The notes: generated by a model not told the origin, from the letters alone. 9,439 nt of DNA from FEN-727 sp036508635 (GCA_036508635.1 DATCGY010000306.1:1-9439), one strand, 5' to 3'; positions 1 through 7,261 are shown, counted from the first letter of the stretch. Numbers and translations are program-made.

Positions 1-2
1 GA

Positions 3-1076
3 GAAGGAGAAAAGCACCGGGAGGTTGATAGCATCTTTACGAAGAGGCCAAGAACAGAGTTAATACTGGGCGCGGCACTGATCGTGATGCTTGTTCTAAT
101 GCTTGTTCCTGCCACTTTCGCCCAGACTCTCGACCAGCAGCGCACCGACGCCAAGACCAGCGTCGACCAGCTTCAGCAGAAGATGGAGAGCGCGGTCGAG
201 CGTTACAACTACGCCTGCTCAAAGCTCGAGCAGACAAGGGGCGCCATCTCCGACAACAAGGTCAAGCTCACCGCGGCGGAAGAAGAGCTCGCGGCCAACA
301 AGGTGAGGCTCAACAGCCGGGTGCGCGCAATGTACGTCAACCCTCAAAGCAGCTTCGTCGAGGTTGTCGTCAACGCCAAAGACTTCGACAAGTTCCTGGT
401 AGGCCTCGACCTGGCCAAGAAGGTCGGCCAGAAAGACGCATCTCTCGTGAAGCAGGTCAAAGAATCCAGGGCCAGGCTCGAGGCCGCCCGCACGGCCCTT
501 CAAGAGCAGAAGGCCGCGCAAGAGTCGGCCAGGCAGGAGATAGCCTCCGCCAAGGCCAACGTAGAGAGCGAGCTCTCGAACGCAAAGGGCAAGCTCGGCA
601 ACATTGATTCACAGATACAGACGGCCATGGCCAGGCGAGCGGCGGAAGCGTCGGCAGCTTCCTCCGGCAGCAGGCGCAGCAGCTATCCGTCGTACAGCCC
701 GACCGCGCGCCGCAGCATCCCGCCGGGCGTGCCTCACGGTGGCGTCGTCGGCGTCGCTTATGCCCAACTGGGCAAGCCTTACGTCTGGGGCGCGGAAGGT
801 CCTGACGCCTTCGACTGCTCCGGTCTGACGATGTACTGCTACAGGGTCGGCGCGGGCATCTCCATCTCTCACAGCTCCTACGCCCAGGCATCCTGCGGCG
901 CGTCAGTTGGTGTGAGCGAGCTGGCGCCCGGGGACATTCTCGGGTTCAGGGGCTGGGGCCACGTCGGACTGTACGTCGGCGGCGGTGAGTTCATACAAGC
1001 GCCTCAGACCGGCGACGTTGTAAAGGTTTCTTCTCTGGCGTCTCGAAGCAACTTCTGCGGGGCCGTCAGGCCGTAA
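3..1076 (+). CDS. Secreted NlpC/P60 peptidoglycan hydrolase with PcsB/CwlO-like coiled coil (start beyond left edge)
   Basis: Probable exported cell-wall endopeptidase that cuts peptide stems of peptidoglycan. Residues are numbered from GTG 84. That start would give a clipped signal peptide; the same frame stays open to base 3 and adds a basic KRPR stretch plus more hydrophobic residues before the cleavage-like TFA-Q site, so the true start is probably left of the window. No ATG, GTG or TTG lies in frame between 3 and 83. Residues 15-185 are charged and coiled-coil-like, with an AMYVNPQSSFVEVV stretch (82-95) typical of the N-terminal domain of PcsB, CwlO and related proteins. A Ser/Arg-rich linker (190-212) leads to the NlpC/P60 domain (218-330) with Cys245 in DCSGL, His293 in GHVGLYVG and Gln305 as the usual third polar residue. 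In this family the coiled coil often couples activity to FtsEX; no ftsEX is visible here. A terminator follows. Confidence 0.92.
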   Translation, partial: EGEKHREVDSIFTKRPRTELILGAALIVMLVLMLVPATFAQTLDQQRTDAKTSVDQLQQKMESAVERYNYACSKLEQTRGAISDNKVKLTAAEEELAANKVRLNSRVRAMYVNPQSSFVEVVVNAKDFDKFLVGLDLAKKVGQKDASLVKQVKESRARLEAARTALQEQKAAQESARQEIASAKANVESELSNAKGKLGNIDSQIQTAMARRAAEASAASSGSRRSSYPSYSPTARRSIPPGVPHGGVVGVAYAQLGKPYVWGAEGPDAFDCSGLTMYCYRVGAGISISHSSYAQASCGASVGVSELAPGDILGFRGWGHVGLYVGGGEFIQAPQTGDVVKVSSLASRSNFCGAVRP

Positions 1077-1100
1077 CCTCAATACGGTGATATCGGTGAT

Positions 1101-1125
1101 GAAAGGCCCCGGTAAGGGGCCTTTC
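1101..1125 (+). terminator. Hairpin terminator after the NlpC/P60 gene
   Basis: A perfect 10-bp inverted repeat (GAAAGGCCCC / GGGGCCTTTC) encloses a 5-base loop and starts 24 bases after the hydrolase stop codon. The only T run lies inside the 3' arm, so termination may be moderate. The A/T arrangement would let it act from either strand, but only the + strand gene ends here. Confidence 0.8.
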
Positions 1126-1152
1126 TCATAGGACCGGTGGAAGGTGGTTGAC

Positions 1153-2190
1153 ATGTCGGACGCGGTCATCTTCTTTGACCCGCTGTTCGAGGAGCACAAG
1201 ACGGGTTACGGACATCCCGAGAGGCCTGAGAGGTTGCCTGTCGCGATCAAAGCGCTCCAGGAGTCGGGGCTTCTCGAGCAGGTTGAAGTGAGGCAGCCGC
1301 GCGACGCCACTGTCAAGGAGGTAGAGCTGGTCCACACCGACAGCTACGTCAAGCAGGTGCAGGAGGTGGCGGACTCGGGTGGTGGTAACCTTGATATGGA
1401 CACGGCCGTTTCCCCCGCAACCTATAAGGCCGCCCTGCGAGCCGCTGGCGCGTTGCTGGACAGCGTGGACGGATGCATCGACGGGACTTTCAAGCACTCG
1501 TTTTGCCTCGTACGGCCGCCTGGACATCACGCCTTGCCGGGCAGGGGAATGGGGTTCTGCATCTTCAACAACGTAGCGGTAGCCGCGAGATACGCGCAGT
1601 CCGAGAAAAAGCTCGACAGAGTCATGATAGTGGACTGGGACGCGCACCACGGTAACGGCACGCAGGATACGTTCTATGACGACCCCAGCGTGCTCTACGT
1701 GTCTCTGCACCAGTACCCTCATTACCCGGGAACGGGTTGGGTAGACGAGACGGGCCAGGGCAAAGGGGAGGGTTCCACCATCAACTTCCCGTTTCCCGCG
1801 GGAACCGGGGAGGAGCATTATTACGAGGCGCTCGAGCGCGTCATCCTCCCTGCGGGACGCAAGTTCGCTCCGGACTTCCTGATGGTGTCCGCCGGGTATG
1901 ACAGCCATACCGGCGACCTGTTGTGTTCGATGCGGCTCAACGACATGTCCTATAGAAAGATGACGGATTATCTCATCCGTTTAGCTGATGAATGCTGCGA
2001 CGGCAGGCTCATAATCACCCTTGAGGGCGGCTACAACCTGAACGCCGAAGCACGCTCCATAGTGCAGACGGTGGCGGGGCTGGCCGGGATCGAAGTCCCG
2101 GGGAAAGACGAGGCGCCGGAGCCGACGACATACCCTGACAGGGCGACAGAGGTGATCAACCAGGCGGCGCGTCTCCACGGGCTCGCCTGA
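1153..2190 (+). CDS. Histone deacetylase/AcuC-family zinc-dependent deacetylase
   Basis: Cytoplasmic zinc amidohydrolase of the arginase-deacetylase fold, removing acetyl or related acyl groups from lysines or acetylpolyamines; the substrate cannot be told from sequence. I chose ATG 1153, giving 345 residues, because AAGGTGG sits 5 bases upstream; GTG 1144 in the same frame is an alternative adding three residues. Visible motifs are the N-terminal GYGHPERPERL substrate-loop signature, tandem His125-His126 in PPGHHA, zinc ligands Asp163 and His165 in DWDAHHGNG, the third ligand Asp250 in AGYDSH, and the transition-state Tyr294 in LEGGYN. All catalytic residues are present, so the enzyme should be active, and length is normal for bacterial members. 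It begins just after the terminator of the preceding gene, so it needs its own promoter, which I could not locate. pilT follows after 71 bp. No acetoin or polyamine genes are nearby, so calling it acuC would go beyond the evidence. Confidence 0.93.
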   Translation: MSDAVIFFDPLFEEHKTGYGHPERPERLPVAIKALQESGLLEQVEVRQPRDATVKEVELVHTDSYVKQVQEVADSGGGNLDMDTAVSPATYKAALRAAGALLDSVDGCIDGTFKHSFCLVRPPGHHALPGRGMGFCIFNNVAVAARYAQSEKKLDRVMIVDWDAHHGNGTQDTFYDDPSVLYVSLHQYPHYPGTGWVDETGQGKGEGSTINFPFPAGTGEEHYYEALERVILPAGRKFAPDFLMVSAGYDSHTGDLLCSMRLNDMSYRKMTDYLIRLADECCDGRLIITLEGGYNLNAEARSIVQTVAGLAGIEVPGKDEAPEPTTYPDRATEVINQAARLHGLA

Positions 2191-2261
2191 GGGCTAAAGT
2201 TCGGACGTTCTTTTATCCGAATACCTGTTTGCAGTGACATCGCAGGTGAAAGGCGGTTGAT

Positions 2262-3359
2262 TTGGAAATCCAGGCGCTCCTCGCAATGGCGGTCGAGCAG
2301 AAGGCTTCCGATGTTCATATCAAGGCGGGAAGCCCTCCTTACCTGAGGGTCGACGGCGTCCTCTACGAAGCTGATTTTCCAAGGCTGTCTCCGACCGACG
2401 TGGTAGAGATCGCGTTTACCCTGATGGACGAGAAGCAGGCCAGAGCATTCCACGACACCAACGAATCGGACTTCGCGTACAGCGTGGCCGGTCTGGGCAG
2501 GTTCAGGGCCAACGTGTTCAAGCAGCGTGGGACGGTCGGTATAGCGATCAGGCGGGTCCTGACGAAAAAGATACCCAACTTCGAAGAGCTCGGACTGCCT
2601 CCCGTAATGAAGAGGTTCGCGGACGAGGCCCGCGGGCTCGTGCTCATCACGGGGCCTACCGGCAGCGGAAAGACTACTAGTCTCGCCGCGGTGGTGGACT
2701 GGCTCAACGAGAACAAGCGCCTGAACATCATCACCGTAGAGGACCCGATCGAGATACTACACGTAGACAAGAAGTGCATCGTCCATCAGCGAGAGATAGG
2801 CACCGATACCGATTCTTACCGCGAAGCGCTTCGGCACATCACGCGCCAGGACCCTGACGTGATCCTCATCGGAGAGATGAGGGATGTAGAGACGGTGACG
2901 TCAGCCATGAACATCGCGATGACGGGCCACCTCGTGCTTTCGACGTTCCATACGCAGGACACCACAGAGACCGTAAACCGCATGATCGACTTCTTCCCAT
3001 CGACACAACAGAAGCAGGTGCGGATCACGCTGACCAGCACCCTGGCTGGAGTCATAAGCCAGATACTGCTGCCACGCTGCGATACTTCGGGTCGCGTGCC
3101 GGCCGTGGAGGTCATGGTCATGAACGGCAGGTTGGCGGAGACGCTCCTGAACGAGGAACCGACGTCCGTAATGCGCGAGATCATAGCGGACGGTGAGTTT
3201 TACGGGATGCAGACGTTCAACCAGTCGCTGGTATCGCTCTACGCCGACGGCCTCGTCGACTTCCAGACCGCGATGAAAGGTTCGAACCAGCCTCATGATT
3301 TTATCTTGATGGCCAAGCAGATGGGCCTGCCCGTCGAGGAGACCCTGGCGATTCGCTAG
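2262..3359 (+). CDS. pilT: PilT-type type IV pilus retraction ATPase
   Basis: Hexameric cytoplasmic ATPase that powers depolymerisation and retraction of type IV pili. It starts at TTG 2262 with AGGCGG (2251-2256) 5 bases upstream, and the protein begins MEIQALLAMAVEQKASDVHI as PilT proteins do. The N-terminal PAS-like domain covers about residues 1-100. The RecA-like core has Walker A GPTGSGKT (131-138, Lys137), an Asp-box region (IITVEDPIE), Walker B LIGEMRD with Glu205, and a His box MTGHLVLSTFHT with His223. At 365 residues the length is typical. The C-terminal AIRNLI motif of classical PilT is replaced by VMREII (303-308), followed by YGMQTFNQSL, which is somewhat PilU-like, so a PilU-like accessory motor is possible. 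No other pilus gene is in the window. A diguanylate cyclase converges on it from downstream, which may be relevant because c-di-GMP commonly controls pili. Confidence 0.94.
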   Translation: MEIQALLAMAVEQKASDVHIKAGSPPYLRVDGVLYEADFPRLSPTDVVEIAFTLMDEKQARAFHDTNESDFAYSVAGLGRFRANVFKQRGTVGIAIRRVLTKKIPNFEELGLPPVMKRFADEARGLVLITGPTGSGKTTSLAAVVDWLNENKRLNIITVEDPIEILHVDKKCIVHQREIGTDTDSYREALRHITRQDPDVILIGEMRDVETVTSAMNIAMTGHLVLSTFHTQDTTETVNRMIDFFPSTQQKQVRITLTSTLAGVISQILLPRCDTSGRVPAVEVMVMNGRLAETLLNEEPTSVMREIIADGEFYGMQTFNQSLVSLYADGLVDFQTAMKGSNQPHDFILMAKQMGLPVEETLAIR

Positions 3360-3510
3360 ACCGGAACAAGAACGCGCGCGGGTCGCGGCCTGTCGGCACG
3401 GATTTCCTGCTAGGCGAGAACCGGCGCTTCGTCTTCTTCGGGCTCCCTGCATGGCTCCCGCAGCGAGTGGACCGCTTCACGCCAGGCGAGGAACTCTGTT
3501 GGCTGAGAAT
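3360..3510. other. Intergenic region between convergent pilT and diguanylate cyclase genes
   Basis: I see no convincing terminator hairpin for either gene in these 151 bases. The short near-repeat GGCTCCC (3441-3447 and 3454-3460 approximately) looks incidental. On the - strand an open stretch of 33 codons (3511-3413) ends in TAG at 3412-3410 and reads as an acidic tail; it is treated as a finding and not as a gene. Confidence 0.4.
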
Positions 3511-4968
3511 CTAAACCCGGTCGACCCAATCCGGGAGACGATCCGAATCGGAATAAGCGACGACGCGGTTTCGCCCCTGTTCCTTGGCGACATAGAGTGC
3601 CTGGTCCGCTTGTGAGATCAGGTCGTTCACCCGGTGGAGGGCGTCTGAAAAAGAGGTGACCCCGGCGCTGATGGTTGCCCGAACGGGCTCGTCCTGGCCA
3701 TCCGCGCGTATGTAAAGCGCCTCGACCATGCGCCGGAGCTTGTCAGCGAGGTCGAACGCCTCGGGCAGGTCGGTCTCAGGAAGCAGAAGGCAGAACTCGT
3801 CCCCGGCGTAACGGTACACCCGGTCGACCTCGCGGCGACCCTCTTCGAGCGTGCGCGCAACCTCGCGCAGTGCGGCGTCTCCAGCGAGGTGCCCACGACT
3901 GTCGTTAATCTGTTTGAAGTGGTCGATGTCGGCCATGATAAATGAGAACGGGCGTCGGTAACGTTTCGACCTGACGAGCTCGCGGTCCATGTCGCGCATT
4001 AGCTTGCGAAAGTTGTAAAGCTCCGTTATAGGGTCGGTTATCGCCAGGAGGTTGACCTGCTCGAAAAGGGCGGACCGATGGATAGCCAGCCCGAGCTGGT
4101 ATGCAATCGCTTCCGCGAACTGGATGTCCCCACGCGTGAAAGCGTCGGGGAAGCTCCGCCGGAGGTGCAGCACCCCCCACAACGAGCCTTCGGTCATGAT
4201 AGGAACGCATATGCTGGAGCCGGATTCCACTTTCTGGAGATTATCGCATTTTGGAGCCGCGGCCAGGTCGTCAACGGCCACCGCCTCCCTGCGTACGCAC
4301 GCTTCGCAAGAAAGCGCGTCACCCCAGGTGCTCCACTTCTTGTTCATCTTCTCGAGGATCTCGGGGCTGTAGCCGAAAGAGCTCGCGATCGAAAGCCTGT
4401 CGGTCTTCGGGTCGAAGCTGTAGATCAGCCCGGAATCCGCTCTGAAAACCTTCATGGCTTCGGCGAGGCCTTCAGTGAAGATGTCCTGCAGGTGATTCTT
4501 GGTGCTGATGGTCCTTGTGACAACTAACAGGGCGTTCCCACGCGCCAGCCACTTGCTCAGCTGCGTCAGCGCTTGCTCCCTCTCGGCGGCAAGGCGCTTC
4601 ATGTCCAGGTAGATGTTGTAACCTCGCTCCATCAGCAGCGTCCCGAAGAACGTGATGAGGAGACCGGTCACGGCGAAGCGTGCAAGGACGGAGAACACCA
4701 CCAGGGCGCTCGCGTGCTCTCGCAGGATTAGCTCCGCGGCAAGCGCTGCCACCAACGCGGCCAGGAGCGCGTACCTCCAGGGGCTCGCCGTCAACAACGA
4801 TACGCACCCGAGTATGGCCGCGCTAGCGATTATGACGAGAGCCGTCGCATTTGTTACGCGGAATATGCAGACGAACAGCATCAACGTCATAACGCCCAGC
4901 CCGATGGCCGAGAGCAAGGTGTTCATCTGTAGTTCGTTGAGGTTCTTGAGTCGAGACCTTATATCCAT
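3511..4968 (-). CDS. Membrane-bound GAF-GGDEF diguanylate cyclase
   Basis: Predicted to make cyclic di-GMP from two GTP at the inner face of the membrane. The N-terminus has four hydrophobic segments (about 18-38, 41-60, 66-82, 88-113), then a short helical linker, a GAF sensor domain (about 145-305) and a C-terminal GGDEF domain (about 309-475). The GGDEF signature reads AGDEF (388-392, Asp390), a common active variant, and metal/substrate motif DIDHFKQIND and GHLAGD are intact. An RxxD inhibitory site (Arg379-Asp382) lies exactly five residues before it, so product inhibition is expected. The GAF domain has a Cys221-x2-Cys224 pair plus Cys241 and Cys254, suggesting redox or metal sensing by inference only. 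There is no Shine-Dalgarno before ATG 4968, but a good promoter ends 9 bases upstream, which points to a leaderless transcript. The specific signal is unknown. Confidence 0.93.
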   Translation of the reverse strand: MDIRSRLKNLNELQMNTLLSAIGLGVMTLMLFVCIFRVTNATALVIIASAAILGCVSLLTASPWRYALLAALVAALAAELILREHASALVVFSVLARFAVTGLLITFFGTLLMERGYNIYLDMKRLAAEREQALTQLSKWLARGNALLVVTRTISTKNHLQDIFTEGLAEAMKVFRADSGLIYSFDPKTDRLSIASSFGYSPEILEKMNKKWSTWGDALSCEACVRREAVAVDDLAAAPKCDNLQKVESGSSICVPIMTEGSLWGVLHLRRSFPDAFTRGDIQFAEAIAYQLGLAIHRSALFEQVNLLAITDPITELYNFRKLMRDMDRELVRSKRYRRPFSFIMADIDHFKQINDSRGHLAGDAALREVARTLEEGRREVDRVYRYAGDEFCLLLPETDLPEAFDLADKLRRMVEALYIRADGQDEPVRATISAGVTSFSDALHRVNDLISQADQALYVAKEQGRNRVVAYSDSDRLPDWVDRV

Positions 4969-4977
4969 AAGTGCATA

Positions 4978-5006
4978 ATGATGATGTTCGGTGACCGTGC
5001 TGTCAA
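4978..5006 (-). promoter_or_regulatory. Promoter for the diguanylate cyclase gene (probably leaderless)
   Basis: Read on the - strand, a perfect TTGACA (5006-5001) is followed by a 17-base spacer and CATCAT (4983-4978), which matches the -10 consensus at four of six positions. The -10 ends 9 bases before ATG 4968, so transcription should begin at or within a few bases of the start codon. This agrees with the absence of a Shine-Dalgarno sequence. Confidence 0.55.
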
Positions 5007-5066
5007 TAGCATGCGGGAAGACGTTTCGAGCGCCCGGTCCCAGCCGTTACCGATGACCTCCCCGCC

Positions 5067-5891
5067 TCAACCGGCGAGCTTGGTCATGAACGAAAAAGCC
5101 TCCTCAAAGACGCACTCTTTGTCCACGTCGAGCGTCGCCACGTGATAGCAGTTGTCGAGCCATATCAACTCTTTGTCCGTAGAGCTGACACGCTCGTATA
5201 TATACTCGGAGTTCCTGGGCGGGACCACGTGATCGTTTCGGGCCGCGAAAATCCTGATCGGGACACTGATGCGGCTGATGTTGCCGTCTACGTATTTACT
5301 TAGCTTTGCAAGCTCGTGAGCGGCGCTGGTGCTGAGCTTGTCGTAAGCGACCTCCGTGACGTTTGAGTCCTTTAGGTCGTTGCCGGGCCCGGGAAATGTC
5401 TTGAGAACGTGTTTGACAACGGGGATTAGCTTGAGGAGATAGTAATTGAAGCCGGGGGCGAGCCACTTTACCGGGGCACTGATGGGCATTATTCCCGCGA
5501 GCGTATCTGAGTGTTGCTCGCCCAGGTAGAGCGTTAGCAGCCCTCCCATAGACAGCCCGGATACGAAGACCTTGTCGCACATCCCACTCAATTCGGCGAG
5601 AGCCTCTTCAACCGTGGCTATCCAGTCTTGATAAGTGTAGCGCCCCATGTCGATGACGTCGGTGCCATGTCCTGGAAGCCGCGGCCCCAGCACCGTCAGC
5701 CCTTTGGCGGCAAGGTACTCACCCATGATTCTCATGCTGGATGTCGTGCCGGTGAACCCATGGATGAGGAGGCATCCGGTCTCTCCGCCCTCGAAGAAGA
5801 AAGGCTTGCCATCCTCCATGACCTCGATGCCGGCTGGGATATCGAGCGTCTTGAGCGCGGACCCATGACCCCCCTTCGAGTCCCTGTTCAT
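5067..5891 (-). CDS. Alpha/beta hydrolase, Est30/COG1647-type carboxylesterase
   Basis: Soluble esterase or lipase-like hydrolase, 274 residues, probably acting on short- to medium-chain carboxyl or monoacylglycerol esters. The alpha/beta hydrolase features run in order: oxyanion-loop motif HGFTGTTSSM, PRLPGHG, nucleophile elbow GLSMGG with Ser114, acid Asp220 in ARNDHVVPP, and His250 in CYHVATLD. The HVATLDVDKE ending is characteristic of the Geobacillus Est30 and monoacylglycerol lipase group. No signal peptide or membrane segment is visible. Start ATG 5891 is well supported by GAAGGAG (5905-5899) with 7 bases spacing. The ribosome site overlaps the stop codon of the preceding hydrolase gene and only 12 bases separate the genes, so they are one transcription unit and probably translationally coupled. 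The physiological substrate is not visible from context. Confidence 0.92.
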   Translation of the reverse strand: MNRDSKGGHGSALKTLDIPAGIEVMEDGKPFFFEGGETGCLLIHGFTGTTSSMRIMGEYLAAKGLTVLGPRLPGHGTDVIDMGRYTYQDWIATVEEALAELSGMCDKVFVSGLSMGGLLTLYLGEQHSDTLAGIMPISAPVKWLAPGFNYYLLKLIPVVKHVLKTFPGPGNDLKDSNVTEVAYDKLSTSAAHELAKLSKYVDGNISRISVPIRIFAARNDHVVPPRNSEYIYERVSSTDKELIWLDNCYHVATLDVDKECVFEEAFSFMTKLAG

Positions 5892-5903
5892 GTGCTTACT
5901 CCT

Positions 5904-7187
5904 TCAGTTGTTCGAGTTTCCGAAGGTGTCCATGCTGTCGGTGGGCGGTCCCGTCCAGTCGCTGTCCGCGGGTCCGAACTCGGCCCAGTATGTGAAGAAC
6001 GCCTGCAGGGTCTTGTGGAACCACGACGGGCTGCTCATGTGATAGAGCGCGTGGCCGCCGGTCGGTACGATCAACGCGTCGACCATGGGGTTGTTGACCG
6101 CCGCCGCCAGCAGCTCGTAAGCTTCGTCAACCGGCACCATGAAATCGTCGAGGGCGTGGATCACCAGGCATGGCACCTCTATGTTGCCGACCGTCCTTGC
6201 AGGGCTGCCACTTGCAAACAGCTCCTTTTCAGACGCTTCGTAGTACTGCGACGAGATCTCCCTGGCATAGGCCCTGAGGTCGGCGAAAAACCGCGGGCCG
6301 CCCGCGAGGGTCTTGAGGCTCAGCAAGAACCTGAAGACGAACCACCGGAGAACGGATTCCAGGGAGCGGTCGGAAAAGGTGCACGCGCGCTCTACCATCC
6401 TCTCGGCGTCGGAGTATCCATTGAGAGCGACGACGCCTCCCGAAAGAGGACCGTCCAACCTGCAGCGCGAAGCCGCGAGGAGAACGGAGGCGGCGCCCAT
6501 GCTGATCCCGCATGCGCCGACGGTGCTTACCCTGTGGGTGTTCGAGAGGTACTCGGCAACCGCGAGCACGTCCTCGGATTCGTGGTAACCCCAGCTTGTC
6601 GGCGCCTCGGAGAAGCGGCTGGAATCCCCGAAGTTTCTCAGGTCCATCGCAAGGACGTGAAAGCCCCAGTCGTAGAAAGCCCGCAGCGACAGGGCCTGAA
6701 TGACCTGGGAGTTCTTACTGCTGAAGAGCCCGTGGACTACTATGAGAGCGGGGCAGTCCGCGTTGCCCGGCTGAAGTGCAAGAAGACCGCATACCGGCGT
6801 GCCGTCATGCGACTCCACGACAAGCGGCTCAAAGACGCTCGGGTAGGGAAAAATGAGACCGGCGGTCGCGCGGAGGTTACCCAGAAGGCAGGAGACCGAG
6901 TCCATGAGGCCGTAAGCGGCCGTCGCAGCCACCGTCGGCACCGAGGCCCTGAAAGGAACGGTCTTGAGAAAAGACATGATCTCCGACATCGTCTTGACGC
7001 CGGACGTATGCTGAAACGATGGAATGCCGCTTTCCCTTACTCCCGCGGCACGACCTCGATACCGGGCGTGCACGTACAGGATAAGCAACGCGGTGATCAA
7101 TACCGGCGCGAACGCCGCGAGCGCCAGTATTGTCAACAGCGCTCTCGAGGCGCTCGGAACTTTCCTCTCAGGAGAGACTAATTTCAT
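5904..7187 (-). CDS. Membrane-anchored alpha/beta hydrolase
   Basis: A 427-residue protein with one strong N-terminal transmembrane segment (about 16-40) flanked on both sides by basic residues, a poorly conserved-looking region (about 45-120, with a weaker hydrophobic stretch near 85-112), and an alpha/beta hydrolase domain (about 120-405). Motifs are VVHGLFSSKNS for the oxyanion loop, MDLRNFGDS, GISMGA with nucleophile Ser229, Asp348 in HALDDFMVP and His379 in TGGHALYH. The polar tail (about 405-427) looks disordered. The basic residues on both sides of the anchor leave it unclear whether the catalytic domain faces in or out. It is the first gene of a two-hydrolase operon. No Shine-Dalgarno precedes ATG 7187; an extended -10 sits 9 bases upstream instead. 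I recognise the fold but not a characterised family, so substrate is unassigned. Confidence 0.9.
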   Translation of the reverse strand: MKLVSPERKVPSASRALLTILALAAFAPVLITALLILYVHARYRGRAAGVRESGIPSFQHTSGVKTMSEIMSFLKTVPFRASVPTVAATAAYGLMDSVSCLLGNLRATAGLIFPYPSVFEPLVVESHDGTPVCGLLALQPGNADCPALIVVHGLFSSKNSQVIQALSLRAFYDWGFHVLAMDLRNFGDSSRFSEAPTSWGYHESEDVLAVAEYLSNTHRVSTVGACGISMGAASVLLAASRCRLDGPLSGGVVALNGYSDAERMVERACTFSDRSLESVLRWFVFRFLLSLKTLAGGPRFFADLRAYAREISSQYYEASEKELFASGSPARTVGNIEVPCLVIHALDDFMVPVDEAYELLAAAVNNPMVDALIVPTGGHALYHMSSPSWFHKTLQAFFTYWAEFGPADSDWTGPPTDSMDTFGNSNN

Positions 7188-7196
7188 ACTGAAAGT

Positions 7197-7205
7197 ATTC
7201 TACCA
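7197..7205 (-). promoter_or_regulatory. Extended -10 promoter for the hydrolase operon (probably leaderless)
   Basis: On the - strand TGGTAGAAT (7205-7197) fits an extended -10 element: TG, one base, then TAGAAT, five of six matches to consensus. No convincing -35 is visible at the right distance, which extended -10 promoters tolerate. It ends 9 bases before ATG 7187, the same spacing as at the diguanylate cyclase gene, and no ribosome site lies between. Confidence 0.5.
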
Positions 7206-7261
7206 CAGCAGGGCCATGCTCCCTTTACAGACACCGCGAGCCACGAGCGAAGGCGCCGGAG

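Noticed and set aside
1148..1153. TTGACA, a perfect -35 hexamer
   Set aside because: It overlaps the deacetylase start codon, and any transcript from it would begin inside the gene.
1126..1908. A 260-codon open frame on the - strand opposite the deacetylase gene
   Set aside because: It is antisense to conserved zinc-binding motifs of the deacetylase and shows no family signature of its own.
2200..2221. Inverted repeat TTCGGA/TCCGAA between the deacetylase and pilT genes
   Set aside because: Only six base pairs with a 10-base loop and no T run after it, too weak for a terminator and unremarkable as an operator.
3512..3518. GGGTTTA slippery heptamer at the end of the diguanylate cyclase gene
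   Set aside because: The gene reads it as CGG GTT TAG, out of register for classical -1 frameshifting, and no downstream structure is evident.
5628..7181. A 517-codon open frame on the + strand opposite both hydrolase genes
   Set aside because: It is rich in Arg, Gly and Val with no recognisable domain, and mirrors the codon pattern of the two hydrolase genes, which have full catalytic motifs. Long antisense frames are expected in GC-rich DNA.
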